Made by a program: the position numbers and the translations under genes
Source: Phycicoccus avicenniae_A
Lineage (GTDB): Bacteria > Actinomycetota > Actinomycetes > Actinomycetales > Dermatophilaceae
DNA length: 64,000 bases
Assembly (NCBI RefSeq): GCF_050496545.1
Contig: NZ_JBNVZV010000001.1
Location: 186,001-250,000, forward strand
Reading direction: 5' to 3'
Notes under the pieces: generated by a model
What the model was told of the DNA's origin: nothing
What the model saw: the letters and a program-made list of their open reading frames with translations, nothing else
Databases searched by the model: none
Shown: piece after piece, positions 1 to 8,985 of the stretch
How positions within the stretch are numbered: position 1 is the first letter of the stretch
Layout of the letters: each line of letters begins with the position of its first letter

Positions 1-1
1 C

Positions 2-820
2 GCCTGGGCCGAGCAGCTCATCGCCGAGTCCACCGGCAAGGAGGGCACCGGCATCCTGCCGGTCGTCGCGATCGGCTCCGAGCCGGCCCACCTCTACGCC
101 GACGGCACGGTCGCTCGCCTCGTGTCCTCCGAGTCCGAGGACGACGGCGCCTCCGGTGACTCCGTCGTCACCGTCGCCGGGCCCCTCGGCGCGCAGATGC
201 TGCTCTGGGAGGCGGCGACCGCCGTCGCCGGACGGCTGCTCGGCATCAACCCCTTCGACCAGCCCGACGTCGAGAGCGCCAAGGCCGCGGCCCGCGAGCT
301 CCTCGACGCCGGCATCGGTGCCGGTGAGGACCCCGCGTTCACCGACGGCGCCGTCGAGGTGCGTTCCCTCGGACCGGAGTTCCTCGGGGACGCCACCACC
401 GTGGCCGCGGCCGTCGACGCCCTGCTGGCGCAGCTCGACCCGGAGCACGGCTACGTGGCCGTGATGGCCTACCTCGACCGGGAGGCCGACGCCGACCTCG
501 AGCACGTCGCCCGTGACCTGTTCGACCGCACCGGACGTCCGGTCACCTTCGGCTGGGGTCCGCGCTTCCTGCACTCCACCGGGCAGTACCACAAGGGCGG
601 CCCGGCGACGGGTGTCTACGTGCAGGTCACGACCGCGCCGGCACAGGACCTCGAGGTTCCCGGCCGCGACTTCACCCTCGGCCAGTTCATCGCGGCCCAG
701 GCCGCGGGCGACGCGAAGGTGCTCGCTGACCACGGTCGCCCGGTGCTCCGCCTGCACCTCACCGACCACGACGCCGGCCTCCCCGCCGTGCGCGCCGCCC
801 TCGGGCAGGGCGGGGCATGA
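2..820 (+). CDS. pgi: Glucose-6-phosphate isomerase, C-terminal part (gene starts outside the window)
   Basis: An open frame runs in from the left edge and ends at a TGA at 818-820, giving 272 residues of a longer protein. The first residues (AWAEQLIAESTGKEGTGILP) match the actinobacterial type of glucose-6-phosphate isomerase, which interconverts glucose-6-phosphate and fructose-6-phosphate in the cytosol. The next gene starts with an ATGA overlap and encodes glucose-6-phosphate dehydrogenase. The order pgi-zwf-opcA-pgl is the usual pentose-phosphate block of actinobacteria. The N-terminal half and the true start cannot be seen. It might also be a bifunctional transaldolase/isomerase as in some relatives, which the visible part cannot decide. 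Confidence 0.85.
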   Translation, partial: AWAEQLIAESTGKEGTGILPVVAIGSEPAHLYADGTVARLVSSESEDDGASGDSVVTVAGPLGAQMLLWEAATAVAGRLLGINPFDQPDVESAKAAARELLDAGIGAGEDPAFTDGAVEVRSLGPEFLGDATTVAAAVDALLAQLDPEHGYVAVMAYLDREADADLEHVARDLFDRTGRPVTFGWGPRFLHSTGQYHKGGPATGVYVQVTTAPAQDLEVPGRDFTLGQFIAAQAAGDAKVLADHGRPVLRLHLTDHDAGLPAVRAALGQGGA

Positions 821-2361
821 GCCCGGCCCGCGTCACCGCCGAGAACAACCCGCTGCGGGACCCGCGCGACAAGCGGCTCCCCCGCATCGCCGGGCCGTCC
901 TCGCTGGTGCTCTTCGGCGTCACCGGTGACCTCGCGCGCAAGAAGCTGATGCCGGCCATCTACGACCTCGCCAACCGCGGGCTGCTGCCGCCGGGCTTCT
1001 CCCTCGTCGGGTTCGCGCGGCGCGACTGGGCCGACCAGGACTTCGGCAAGATCGTCTACGAGGCGGTCAAGGAGCGGGCCCGCACGCCCTTCCGCGAGGA
1101 GGTCTGGCGCACGCTCTCCGAGGGGATCCGGTTCGTCCCGGGCTCCTTCGACGACGACGCCGCGTTCGACCTGCTCGCCGAGACCGTCGCCGAGCTCGAC
1201 GAGCAGCGCGGCACCGGCGGCAACCACGCGTTCTACCTGTCGATCCCGCCGGGCTCGTTCGCCACGGTGTGCCAGCAGCTCGAGCGTTCCGGCCTCTCGA
1301 CGCCGCAGACCGGCTCGTGGCGCCGGGTGGTCATCGAGAAGCCGTTCGGGCACGACCTCGCCTCGGCCCGCGAGCTGAACGCCATCGTCGAGAACGTCTT
1401 CCCCGCCGACTGCGTCTTCCGCATCGACCACTACCTCGGCAAGGAGACGGTCCAGAACCTCCTGGCGCTGCGCTTCGCCAACCAGATGTTCGAGCCGGTG
1501 TGGAACGCCAACTACGTCGACCACGTGCAGATCACGATGGCCGAGGACATCGGTATCGGCGGCCGGGCCGGCTATTACGACGGCATCGGTGCGGCGCGCG
1601 ACGTCATCCAGAACCACCTGCTCCAGCTGCTCGCCCTCACCGCGATGGAGGAGCCAGTCTCCTTCGACGCCCAGGGCCTGCGCACCGAGAAGGAGAAGGT
1701 GCTCTCGGCCGTGCGCATCCCCGCCGACCTCGCCACCGGCACCGCCCGCGGGCAGTACGCCGCCGGGTGGCAGGGCGGCGAGGACGTCGTCGGCTACCTC
1801 GACGAGGACGGCGTCGCCGACGGCTCGACCACCGAGACCTACGCCGCCGTGCGCCTCGACGTCGACACCCGCCGCTGGGCCGGGGTGCCGTTCTACCTGC
1901 GCACCGGCAAGCGGCTCGGCAAGCGGGTCACCGAGATCGCGGTCGTCTTCAAGCAGGCGCCGCACCTGCCGTTCTCCAACACCGCCACCGAGGAGCTCGG
2001 GCAGAACGCCATCGTCATCCGGGTCCAGCCCGACGAGGGCGTCACGCTGCGGTTCGGGGCCAAGGTCCCGGGCGCGCAGATGGAGGTCCGCGACGTGACC
2101 ATGGACTTCGGGTACGGCCGCTCGTTCACCGAGTCCTCCCCCGAGGCCTACGAGCGGCTCATCCTCGACGTGCTCCTCGGCGAGCCGCCGCTCTTCCCGC
2201 GGCACGAGGAGGTCGAGCTGTCCTGGCAGATCCTCGACCCCATCGAGAGGTTCTGGGCCACCAAGGGCAAGGCCCCCGAGCAGTACGAGTCCGGCGGCTG
2301 GGGGCCGGCCTCGGCCGACGCCCTGATGCGCCGCGACGGCCGTGAGTGGAGGCTCCCTTGA
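817..2361 (+). CDS. zwf: Glucose-6-phosphate 1-dehydrogenase
   Basis: This 514-residue cytosolic enzyme oxidises glucose-6-phosphate to 6-phosphogluconolactone with NADP+, the first step of the oxidative pentose phosphate pathway. The N-terminal nucleotide-binding loop is seen as FGVTGDLARKKLMPA near residues 32-46, and the substrate signature RIDHYLGKE lies at residues 202-210, including the conserved His and Lys. Length is normal for the family. The start overlaps the pgi stop by 4 nt (ATGA), so translation is probably coupled. It is followed directly by opcA, which encodes the accessory factor this enzyme needs in actinobacteria, and by pgl for the next reaction. Function is near certain. 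Confidence 0.97.
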   Translation: MSPARVTAENNPLRDPRDKRLPRIAGPSSLVLFGVTGDLARKKLMPAIYDLANRGLLPPGFSLVGFARRDWADQDFGKIVYEAVKERARTPFREEVWRTLSEGIRFVPGSFDDDAAFDLLAETVAELDEQRGTGGNHAFYLSIPPGSFATVCQQLERSGLSTPQTGSWRRVVIEKPFGHDLASARELNAIVENVFPADCVFRIDHYLGKETVQNLLALRFANQMFEPVWNANYVDHVQITMAEDIGIGGRAGYYDGIGAARDVIQNHLLQLLALTAMEEPVSFDAQGLRTEKEKVLSAVRIPADLATGTARGQYAAGWQGGEDVVGYLDEDGVADGSTTETYAAVRLDVDTRRWAGVPFYLRTGKRLGKRVTEIAVVFKQAPHLPFSNTATEELGQNAIVIRVQPDEGVTLRFGAKVPGAQMEVRDVTMDFGYGRSFTESSPEAYERLILDVLLGEPPLFPRHEEVELSWQILDPIERFWATKGKAPEQYESGGWGPASADALMRRDGREWRLP

Positions 2362-3494
2362 TCGTCGACCTGCCGAACACCTCGACCGCCGCCGTCTCCA
2401 AGCGGCTGGTCAAGCTGCGCTCGGACACCGGCGCGATGGCGCTCTCGCGCGTCCTCACCCTGGTCGTCGTCGTCGACGAGGCCGAGGCGGAGGACGCCAT
2501 CGAGGTCGCCAACGACGCCAGCCGGCAGCACCCCTGTCGCATCATCGTCGTCGTCACCGGCAACCGCCGGGGCGCCGCGCGCCTCGACGGCCAGATCCGC
2601 GTCGGCGGCGACGCCGGCGCCTCCGAGGTCGTCGTCCTGCGGCTCTACGGACCGCTGGCCAAGCACGGCCGCGCGGTGGTCACGCCGCTGCTCCTGGCCG
2701 ACTCCCCCATCGTCGCGTGGTGGCCGGTCGAGGCGCCCAAGGACCCCGCGGGGGACCCCATCGGGGCGATGGCGCAGCGGCGCATCACCGATGCCGCCCG
2801 CGCACCGGGCACGCCGCGCGCGGCGGTCAAGCGGCTCGCGTCGGCGTACGCGCCGGGCGACACCGACCTCGCGTGGTCGCGCGTCACCCTGTGGCGCGGG
2901 CTGCTCGCCGCGGCGCTCGACCAGGCGCCGTACGAGCCGGTCACGGCCGCGATGGTCGTCGCCGCCTCCGACTCCCCCTCCGGCGAGCTGCTCGCCGGGT
3001 GGCTCGCGGCCCGCCTGCGCTGCCCGGTCTCGCTCGCCCGGTCCCGCACCGGCTCGGGCGTCATCTCGGTCCGGCTCGAGCGGGCCAGCGGCACCGTCGA
3101 CCTCGTCCGCCCGGTCGAGGGCGACACCGCCGTGCTGCGCCAGCCCGGCCAGCCCGACCGCACCCTGGCCCTGCCCCACCGCTCCGATGCCGAGTGCCTC
3201 GCCGACGAGCTGCGACGGCTCGACCCCGACGAGGTCTACGCCGATGCCGTCCGCAAGGGCTCGAGCGCGGTCAGCACGTCGCGCCGCACCGCGAGCGAGG
3301 CCGTCCGCGACGGCACGGCACCTTCCCCCGCCGAGGCCGAGCGCACCGCCCAGCGGCTGCGCCGTGCCGCCCGGGCCGCGGGGAGCAGCGCCATGGTCGA
3401 CAAGATGCCGATGCCCGCCGACCACGCCGACTCCGACGCGGTCCGCAAGGCCGCGGAGACCAAGCTCGCCGAGGTGAAGGAGCGCCGCTCGTGA
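2358..3494 (+). CDS. opcA: Glucose-6-phosphate dehydrogenase assembly protein OpcA
   Basis: OpcA is an actinobacterial and cyanobacterial accessory protein that assembles or activates glucose-6-phosphate dehydrogenase. I place the start at TTG 2358, which overlaps the zwf stop (TTGA) and has GGAGG at 2348-2352 five bases upstream. It gives the typical N-terminus MIVDLPNTSTAAVSKRLVKL and 378 residues. A GTG at 2346 is possible but lacks a ribosome site and would add residues not normal for the family. The middle contains WWP in a segment typical of OpcA. The gene lies between zwf and pgl, as expected, and overlaps pgl by 4 nt. No enzymatic motif is expected or seen. Confidence 0.93.
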   Translation: MIVDLPNTSTAAVSKRLVKLRSDTGAMALSRVLTLVVVVDEAEAEDAIEVANDASRQHPCRIIVVVTGNRRGAARLDGQIRVGGDAGASEVVVLRLYGPLAKHGRAVVTPLLLADSPIVAWWPVEAPKDPAGDPIGAMAQRRITDAARAPGTPRAAVKRLASAYAPGDTDLAWSRVTLWRGLLAAALDQAPYEPVTAAMVVAASDSPSGELLAGWLAARLRCPVSLARSRTGSGVISVRLERASGTVDLVRPVEGDTAVLRQPGQPDRTLALPHRSDAECLADELRRLDPDEVYADAVRKGSSAVSTSRRTASEAVRDGTAPSPAEAERTAQRLRRAARAAGSSAMVDKMPMPADHADSDAVRKAAETKLAEVKERRS

Positions 3495-4225
3495 CCCGTC
3501 CCGAGGCCACCGTCGTGGTCCACCCGTCCCGCCCGTCGCTCGCCGACGGCGCGGCCGCGCGGCTCGTCGTCGCCCTCGTCGACGCGCTGGCCGACCGGGG
3601 TGTCGCCCACGTGTCGATGACCGGGGGCTCGATGGGCTCGGAGATCGTCCGGTCGCTGGCCGCCGAGCCGGCGCGAGCCGCGGTCGACTGGTCGCGCGTG
3701 CACGTGTGGTGGGGCGACGAGCGGTACCTGCCCGCCGGGGACCCGGACCGCAACGACACCCAGAACGACGACGCCGGCCTCAGCTCGCTGGGCCTGGACC
3801 CCGCGAACGTCCACCGGGTCCCGGGCCCGGACTCCAGCGGCTCCGCCGAGGAGGCGGCCGAGGCCTACGCCGACACACTGCGCCGCACCGGGAACGGGGC
3901 CTTCGACGTCATGGTCCTCGGCGTCGGGCCGGACGGGCACATCGCCTCGCTCTTCCCGCACCACCCGGCCGCCGCCACCACCGGCACCCCCGCCGTCGCC
4001 GTGCACGACTCCCCCAAGCCGCCACCGGACCGCGTCTCGCTGACCCGCGAGTGCCTCGAACGCTCGCGGGAGGTCTGGTTCCTCGTCAGCGGGGCCGACA
4101 AGGCCGACGCCGTCGCGCGCGGGGTCGGTGGTGCGTCCTTCGAGACCACGCCGGCCGCCCACGTGCACGGCGAGGAGCGCACGCTCTGGCTCCTCGACCC
4201 CGACGCCGCCGCCGAGCTGGGCTGA
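3491..4225 (+). CDS. pgl: 6-phosphogluconolactonase
   Basis: The 244-residue protein hydrolyses 6-phosphogluconolactone to 6-phosphogluconate, the second step of the oxidative pentose phosphate pathway, in the cytosol. Family landmarks are TGGSMG at residues 44-49 (substrate phosphate loop), VHVWWGDERYLP, and GVGPDGHIASLFP with the catalytic His. The start is GTG 3491, overlapping the opcA stop (GTGA), so it is the fourth gene of a tightly coupled block. Length is normal. A glucosamine-6-phosphate deaminase is the nearest alternative fold, but the motifs and the context favour the lactonase. Confidence 0.94.
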   Translation: MTRPEATVVVHPSRPSLADGAAARLVVALVDALADRGVAHVSMTGGSMGSEIVRSLAAEPARAAVDWSRVHVWWGDERYLPAGDPDRNDTQNDDAGLSSLGLDPANVHRVPGPDSSGSAEEAAEAYADTLRRTGNGAFDVMVLGVGPDGHIASLFPHHPAAATTGTPAVAVHDSPKPPPDRVSLTRECLERSREVWFLVSGADKADAVARGVGGASFETTPAAHVHGEERTLWLLDPDAAAELG

Positions 4226-4235
4226 GGGGCCGGCG

Positions 4236-4709
4236 ATGGGCATCCTCGACCGCTTCCGCGGCCGCACCGACGGCGAGGCACCGGTCGGCGACGTCGGTGA
4301 GCCGATGGCCGACGTCGAGCCGGTCGAGGAGGTCGCCACCCGGCCGCTCACCGGGGAGGAGGAGGCCCGCCTCGAGTCCTACCGGCTCCGGTACGAGAAG
4401 CACGGCATCGACCCCACGGACGCGGCGAGCATCGCCGCCGCCTGGGAGGCCGCCGTCGAGCGGGACGCCGAGGACGAGGCCGCCGAGGTCGTCACCGTCG
4501 TCGCGACGGCGGTCGGCGACCACCTCGTCGGCACCGGCTACCGCTGGGTGGTCAGCACCGACCCGTTCGGCACCGACCTCGCCGTCGAGCCCCCGCGCCG
4601 CGGCGTGCCCGTGGTCGTCCGCACGCTCGTCGCGGTGCGCTGGATGAACCGCGAACGGGGTTGGCTCGAGGGCGTCCTCGCCCACCTCGCCCGCGCCGCC
4701 CGCCGCTGA
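4236..4709 (+). CDS. Conserved hypothetical protein, possibly DUF3806-like
   Basis: This is a 157-residue soluble protein with no signal peptide or membrane segment. It starts at ATG 4236 after AGGGG, 10 nt past the pgl stop, so it is probably the last gene of the pgi-zwf-opcA-pgl transcript. The N-terminus MGILDRFRGR is followed by an acidic low-complexity stretch and an alpha/beta-looking region with RWVVSTDPFGTDLAVE. That layout recalls small actinobacterial proteins assigned to DUF3806, but I cannot confirm membership. No catalytic motif is evident. Its role, if linked to the pathway, is unknown. Confidence 0.7.
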   Translation: MGILDRFRGRTDGEAPVGDVGEPMADVEPVEEVATRPLTGEEEARLESYRLRYEKHGIDPTDAASIAAAWEAAVERDAEDEAAEVVTVVATAVGDHLVGTGYRWVVSTDPFGTDLAVEPPRRGVPVVVRTLVAVRWMNRERGWLEGVLAHLARAARR

Positions 4710-4833
4710 CCGAGGCTCCCCTCCGTGCCAGGTGCGGGTGTCCGCCCGCGACCGCGCACGGATCCCCGCACCTCGCGCGGACCCCAGTCCCTCATCCCCA
4801 CGGCGGATCGTCGCCTCGGGTCGGGTTCGCCGG

Positions 4834-4923
4834 CTCTGGTCCGGTTCGCCGGATGGCGGTGAGAAGTCGCCGCCACTCCGCCTTCCGGACCAGAGTCCGG
4901 GGAAGCGGCGGACTCTGGTCCGG
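4834..4923. repeat. Three-arm inverted repeat able to form two competing hairpins
   Basis: The 11-mer CTCTGGTCCGG occurs at 4834-4844 and again at 4913-4923. Its reverse complement CCGGACCAGAG is at 4885-4895. The right-hand pair extends to 15 perfect base pairs (4885-4899 with 4909-4923, 9-nt loop), so the middle arm can pair with either outer arm. A smaller GGCGG...CCGCC stem (4855-4874) lies inside the left pair. There is no T-run. It could be a bidirectional terminator or the structured end of an RNA; position between convergent genes favours termination. Confidence 0.6.
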
Positions 4924-5020
4924 CGCCGCGGTTCCTGCCGACGGGCCGTGCTGTTGCTGACTCACCACGCAGGATGTGCGGCACCGCCCTCATCCCGGAC
5001 AGCGGAACCCGGACACACCG

Positions 5021-5047
5021 CGACCCCGGCCGCATCGGCCGGGGTCG
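5021..5047 (-). terminator. Hairpin terminator downstream of rbpA
   Basis: A perfect inverted repeat of 12 bp (5021-5032 with 5036-5047, CGACCCCGGCCG and complement) with a 3-nt CAT loop lies 25 nt past the rbpA stop. No T-tract follows, which is common for actinobacterial terminators. Confidence 0.65.
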
Positions 5048-5072
5048 TCGGGTGCTGCAGTGGGTCAGCGGC

Positions 5073-5423
5073 TCACTGGATGAGGCCGCGCCCCCGCAGC
5101 GTCTGGAGCGCCTCGTCGAGGATGGCCTGGCCGTCCTCGTCGGAGCGACGCTCCTTCACGTAGGCGAGGTGGGTCTTGTACGGCTCCACCTTCGGGGGAG
5201 CCGGTGGGTTGTCCTGGTCCTGCCCCGCGGGGAAGCCGCAGCGCGGGCAGTCCCAGGTCTCGGGGACGACCAGCCCGGCCTCCTCGGCGAAGCTCGGCTT
5301 GGTCTCGTGCCCGTTGGAGCACCAGAACGAGACGTAGCGGCGGGGCGCGGCCTCGCCGCGCTCGGCCTCACCCATCGGACCCGCGCCCACGCGCGAGCCC
5401 CGGATCGCGTTACCTCCGGCCAT
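5073..5423 (-). CDS. rbpA: RNA polymerase-binding protein RbpA
   Basis: RbpA is an actinobacterial transcription factor that binds the sigma factor and RNA polymerase beta' and stabilises the open promoter complex. The 116-residue product has the family layout: a basic N-terminus (GGNAIRGSRVGAGPMGEAER), a small zinc-ribbon-like core with FWCSNGH and WDCPRCG, and a C-terminal sigma-interaction segment (KTHLAYVKERRSDEDGQAIL). The start is ATG 5423 with AGGGG upstream, 13 nt after the secG stop. The frame continues upstream through secG, but that part has no resemblance to RbpA. It is downstream of secG and followed by a strong hairpin. Confidence 0.95.
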   Translation of the reverse strand: MAGGNAIRGSRVGAGPMGEAERGEAAPRRYVSFWCSNGHETKPSFAEEAGLVVPETWDCPRCGFPAGQDQDNPPAPPKVEPYKTHLAYVKERRSDEDGQAILDEALQTLRGRGLIQ

Positions 5424-5436
5424 GGTCAGTCCCCTC

Positions 5437-5679
5437 TCAGGCGAACCGCTCGAGGACGCCGAGACCGACGACGCAGGTGAACCAGATGACCGCCACACCG
5501 ACCGTGATCCGGTCGAGGTTGCGCTCGGCGACCGAGGACCCGCCCAGCGAGCTGGACATGCCACCGCCGAACATGTCCGAGAGGCCGCCGCCCTTGCCCT
5601 TGTGGAGCAGGATGAGCAGGGTGAGGAACAGGCCTCCGAGGACCAGGAGGACCTGGAGGCCGATGCGAACCGCGTCCAC
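5437..5679 (-). CDS. secG: Preprotein translocase subunit SecG
   Basis: SecG is the small two-helix subunit of the SecYEG protein-export channel in the cytoplasmic membrane. The product is 80 residues from GTG 5679, preceded by AAGGA. Helix 1 (about residues 4-25, IGLQVLLVLGGLFLTLLILL) is followed by the conserved loop HKGKGGGLSDMFGGGM and helix 2 (about 58-76). This GGL-D-FGG loop is diagnostic. The gene sits 98 bp downstream of tpiA, the common gap-pgk-tpiA-secG order, and ahead of rbpA. Confidence 0.96.
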   Translation of the reverse strand: MDAVRIGLQVLLVLGGLFLTLLILLHKGKGGGLSDMFGGGMSSSLGGSSVAERNLDRITVGVAVIWFTCVVGLGVLERFA

Positions 5680-5736
5680 GGATGGATCCTTCGTGTGGGG
5701 GTCGGGGACAACCGGTACAGGATAACCGCTGACCGG

Positions 5737-5772
5737 CGCGACCGCCGCAGCCCCGTGGGCGCGGCGGTCGCG
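5737..5772 (-). terminator. Hairpin terminator after tpiA
   Basis: A 12-bp perfect stem (5737-5748 with 5761-5772) encloses a GCCC/GGGC extension with a short loop. It begins 5 nt past the tpiA stop and lies upstream of secG, so it probably ends or attenuates the gap-pgk-tpiA transcript. Confidence 0.6.
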
Positions 5773-5777
5773 GACGC

Positions 5778-6575
5778 TCAGACGGTGCCGCGGTGGTCGC
5801 GGAAGCGGCAGATGGCGGCGAACTCGCCGGCGTCGATCGAGGCACCGCCGACGAGGGCGCCGTCGACGTCCTCCTGGCCCATGATCGCCGCGACGTTGCC
5901 GGACTTCACCGAGCCGCCGTAGAGGATGCGGATGCCGTCGGCGACGTCGCCGGAGTACAGCTCGGCGAGCTTGGTACGGATCGCCGCGCACACCTCCTGC
6001 GCGTCCTCGGGCGTCGCGACCTCGCCGGTGCCGATCGCCCAGACGGGCTCGTAGGCGACGACCACGGTGCGGGCCTGGTCGGCGGGGACGCCCGCGAGAC
6101 CGGCCTCGACCTGAGCCAGCACGTGCTCGACGTGCGTGCCGGCCTGCCGGATCTCCAGGCCCTCACCGACGCAGAAGATCGGGGTGATCCCGTGCTTGAG
6201 CGCGGCCTGGAGCTTGGCGGCCACGACGTCGTCGCCCTCGCCGTGGTACTCGCGCCGCTCGCTGTGCCCGACCGTGACGTAGGTGCACCCGAGCTTGGCG
6301 AGGAAGGCCCCGCTGATCTCGCCGGTGTACGCGCCGGAGTCGTGGGCCGAGAGGTCCTGTGCCCCGTGCTTTAGCTCGAGGCGGTCACCGTCGATGAGCG
6401 TCTGGACGCTGCGGATGTCGGTGAACGGCGGCAGGACCGCGACCTCGACGGCGGCGAAGTCGTGCTTGCCGTCCTTGAGGGTCCAGTCGAGCTTCTGCAC
6501 GAGGTGGGTGGCCTGGAGGTGGTCCAGGTTCATCTTCCAGTTCCCCGCCATCAGCGGGGTGCGGCCGGAGGCCAT
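5778..6575 (-). CDS. tpiA: Triosephosphate isomerase
   Basis: This 265-residue cytosolic (beta/alpha)8 enzyme interconverts dihydroxyacetone phosphate and glyceraldehyde-3-phosphate. Active-site residues are all visible: N12/K14 in GNWKMN, H104 in GHSERREY, and the general base E166 in AYEPVWAIGTG. The phosphate loop GGSVKSGN and GALVGGASI are near the C-terminus. Start ATG 6575 directly abuts the pgk stop (TGAATG) and has AAGGAG six bases upstream inside pgk. It is the third gene of the gap-pgk-tpiA glycolytic unit. Confidence 0.98.
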   Translation of the reverse strand: MASGRTPLMAGNWKMNLDHLQATHLVQKLDWTLKDGKHDFAAVEVAVLPPFTDIRSVQTLIDGDRLELKHGAQDLSAHDSGAYTGEISGAFLAKLGCTYVTVGHSERREYHGEGDDVVAAKLQAALKHGITPIFCVGEGLEIRQAGTHVEHVLAQVEAGLAGVPADQARTVVVAYEPVWAIGTGEVATPEDAQEVCAAIRTKLAELYSGDVADGIRILYGGSVKSGNVAAIMGQEDVDGALVGGASIDAGEFAAICRFRDHRGTV

Positions 6576-7781
6576 TCAGTGCTCCTTCGTGAGGATCGCG
6601 ATGCCGGGCAGCTCCTTGCCCTCGAGGTACTCGAGGGAGGCCCCGCCACCGGTGGAGATGTGGCCGAACTGGTCGTCGGTGAAGCCGAGCTGCCGGACGG
6701 CGGCCGCGGAGTCACCGCCACCGACGACGGTCAGCGCGCCGCCGGCCGTGGCGTCGACGAGCGCCTGCGCGACGGCCTTCGTGCCGGCCGCGAACGGCTC
6801 CATCTCGAACGCGCCCATCGGGCCGTTCCAGAAGACCGTGCGGGTGTCCGCGAGCCGCTCGGCGTACAGGCGGGCCGACTCGGGCCCGATGTCCAGGCCC
6901 ATCGCGTCGGCGGGGATGGCGTCCGCGGCGACGACGTCGGTCTCGGTGTCGGCGGAGAACTCCTTGCCGACGACGACGTCGACGGGCAGGACGATCTCGA
7001 CGCCGTCGCGCTCGGCCCGTTCGAGGTAGCCCTTGCACGCGTCGACGCTGTCGGCGTCGAAGAGGCTCTTCCCGATCTCGTGGCCCTGCGCCGCGAGGAA
7101 GGTGAAGAGCATCCCGCCGCCGATCAGCAGCCGGTCGGCGGTGCCCATCAGGTTGTCGATGACCGCGAGCTTGTCGGCGACCTTGGCGCCGCCGAGGACG
7201 ACGGCGTACGGACGCTCGGGGTCCTCGGTGAGGCGCCGGAGCACCTCGACCTCGGTGCGCACGAGCCCGCCCATGGCCGACGGCAGCCGGGTGGCGACGT
7301 CGTAGACCGAGGCCTGCTTGCGGTGGACGACGCCGAAGCCGTCGGAGACGTAGGCGTCCGCGAGCCCGGCGAGGGCGTCGGCGAACTCGGCGCGGTCCTC
7401 GTCGGTCTTGGCCGTCTCACCGGCGTTGAAGCGGAGGTTCTCGAGGAGGACGACGTCGCCGTCCGCCATCGCCGCGACCGCGGCCTGCGCGCTCTCCCCC
7501 ACCGTGTCGGTGGCGAAGACGACGTCGCGGCCGAGCAGCTCGGAGAGCCGCCCGACGACGGGACGCAGCGAGTACTTCTCCTCGGGTGCGCCCTTGGGCC
7601 GCCCGAGGTGGGCGCACACGATGACGCGTGCGCCCGCCCCGGACAGCTCGGAGATGGTCGGGACCGACGCCCGGATGCGCCCGTCGTCGGTGATCGTCGT
7701 GCCGTCGAGGGGCACGTTCAGGTCGGACCGGACGAGGACGCGCTTGCCGCGCAGGTCGCCCAGGGAGGCGAGGTCAGCCAT
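6576..7781 (-). CDS. pgk: Phosphoglycerate kinase
   Basis: The 401-residue enzyme transfers phosphate between 1,3-bisphosphoglycerate and ADP in glycolysis, or the reverse in gluconeogenesis. The family signature RVLVRSDLNVPL lies at residues 14-25. The C-terminal nucleotide domain shows IGGGMLFTFLAAQG and the closing TVVGGGDSAAAV ... STGGGASLEYLEG, typical of the hinge and ADP site. It starts 22 nt after the gap stop with only a weak ribosome site and ends directly against the tpiA start, so the three glycolytic genes are co-transcribed. Confidence 0.98.
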   Translation of the reverse strand: MADLASLGDLRGKRVLVRSDLNVPLDGTTITDDGRIRASVPTISELSGAGARVIVCAHLGRPKGAPEEKYSLRPVVGRLSELLGRDVVFATDTVGESAQAAVAAMADGDVVLLENLRFNAGETAKTDEDRAEFADALAGLADAYVSDGFGVVHRKQASVYDVATRLPSAMGGLVRTEVEVLRRLTEDPERPYAVVLGGAKVADKLAVIDNLMGTADRLLIGGGMLFTFLAAQGHEIGKSLFDADSVDACKGYLERAERDGVEIVLPVDVVVGKEFSADTETDVVAADAIPADAMGLDIGPESARLYAERLADTRTVFWNGPMGAFEMEPFAAGTKAVAQALVDATAGGALTVVGGGDSAAAVRQLGFTDDQFGHISTGGGASLEYLEGKELPGIAILTKEH

Positions 7782-7803
7782 CAGGGTGTCGGTCCCGTCC
7801 CGC

Positions 7804-8808
<1,005 letters not shown>

Positions 8809-8875
8809 TGTGCGTGCCTTCCAGTGGAGAGGGATGTGCCGTGCGGAGCCGCCCGGCACCGTGGTTCCGCCACCA

Positions 8876-8937
8876 ACCCTAGACCCCGCCCCTCGGGGCC
8901 CGACGGGCGTCCACCGTACGGGCGAGTAACCGTTTAC
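8876..8937 (-). promoter_or_regulatory. Probable gap promoter region with an upstream imperfect palindrome
   Basis: On the - strand TAGGGT (8881-8876) fits the actinobacterial -10 TANNNT and would give a leader of about 60 nt carrying the gap ribosome site. No good -35 is seen. Upstream, GTAACCGTTTAC (8926-8937) is a 10-of-12 palindrome that could be a regulator site. The rest of 8809-8985 shows nothing else clear. Confidence 0.4.
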
Positions 8938-8985
8938 GCACGGCCTCCCGTGAGACGGGTGCGAGACCGGAAACGGTGCGCCCGG

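Larger units (their letters stand above)
4710..5072. other. Gene-free stretch between two convergent transcription units
   Basis: These 363 bases hold no convincing gene. They separate the + strand pentose-phosphate block from the - strand rbpA gene, so both units end here. The visible content is a set of inverted repeats (4834-4923) and a perfect 12-bp hairpin (5021-5047), described separately. Short frames through it are arginine/proline-rich, as expected of non-coding high-GC DNA. Confidence 0.7.

Noticed and set aside
4732..5163. Open frame of about 140 codons in the pgl-rbpA gap
   Set aside because: It crosses two strong hairpins, runs into rbpA on the other strand and encodes Arg/Pro/Ser-rich text with no ribosome site.
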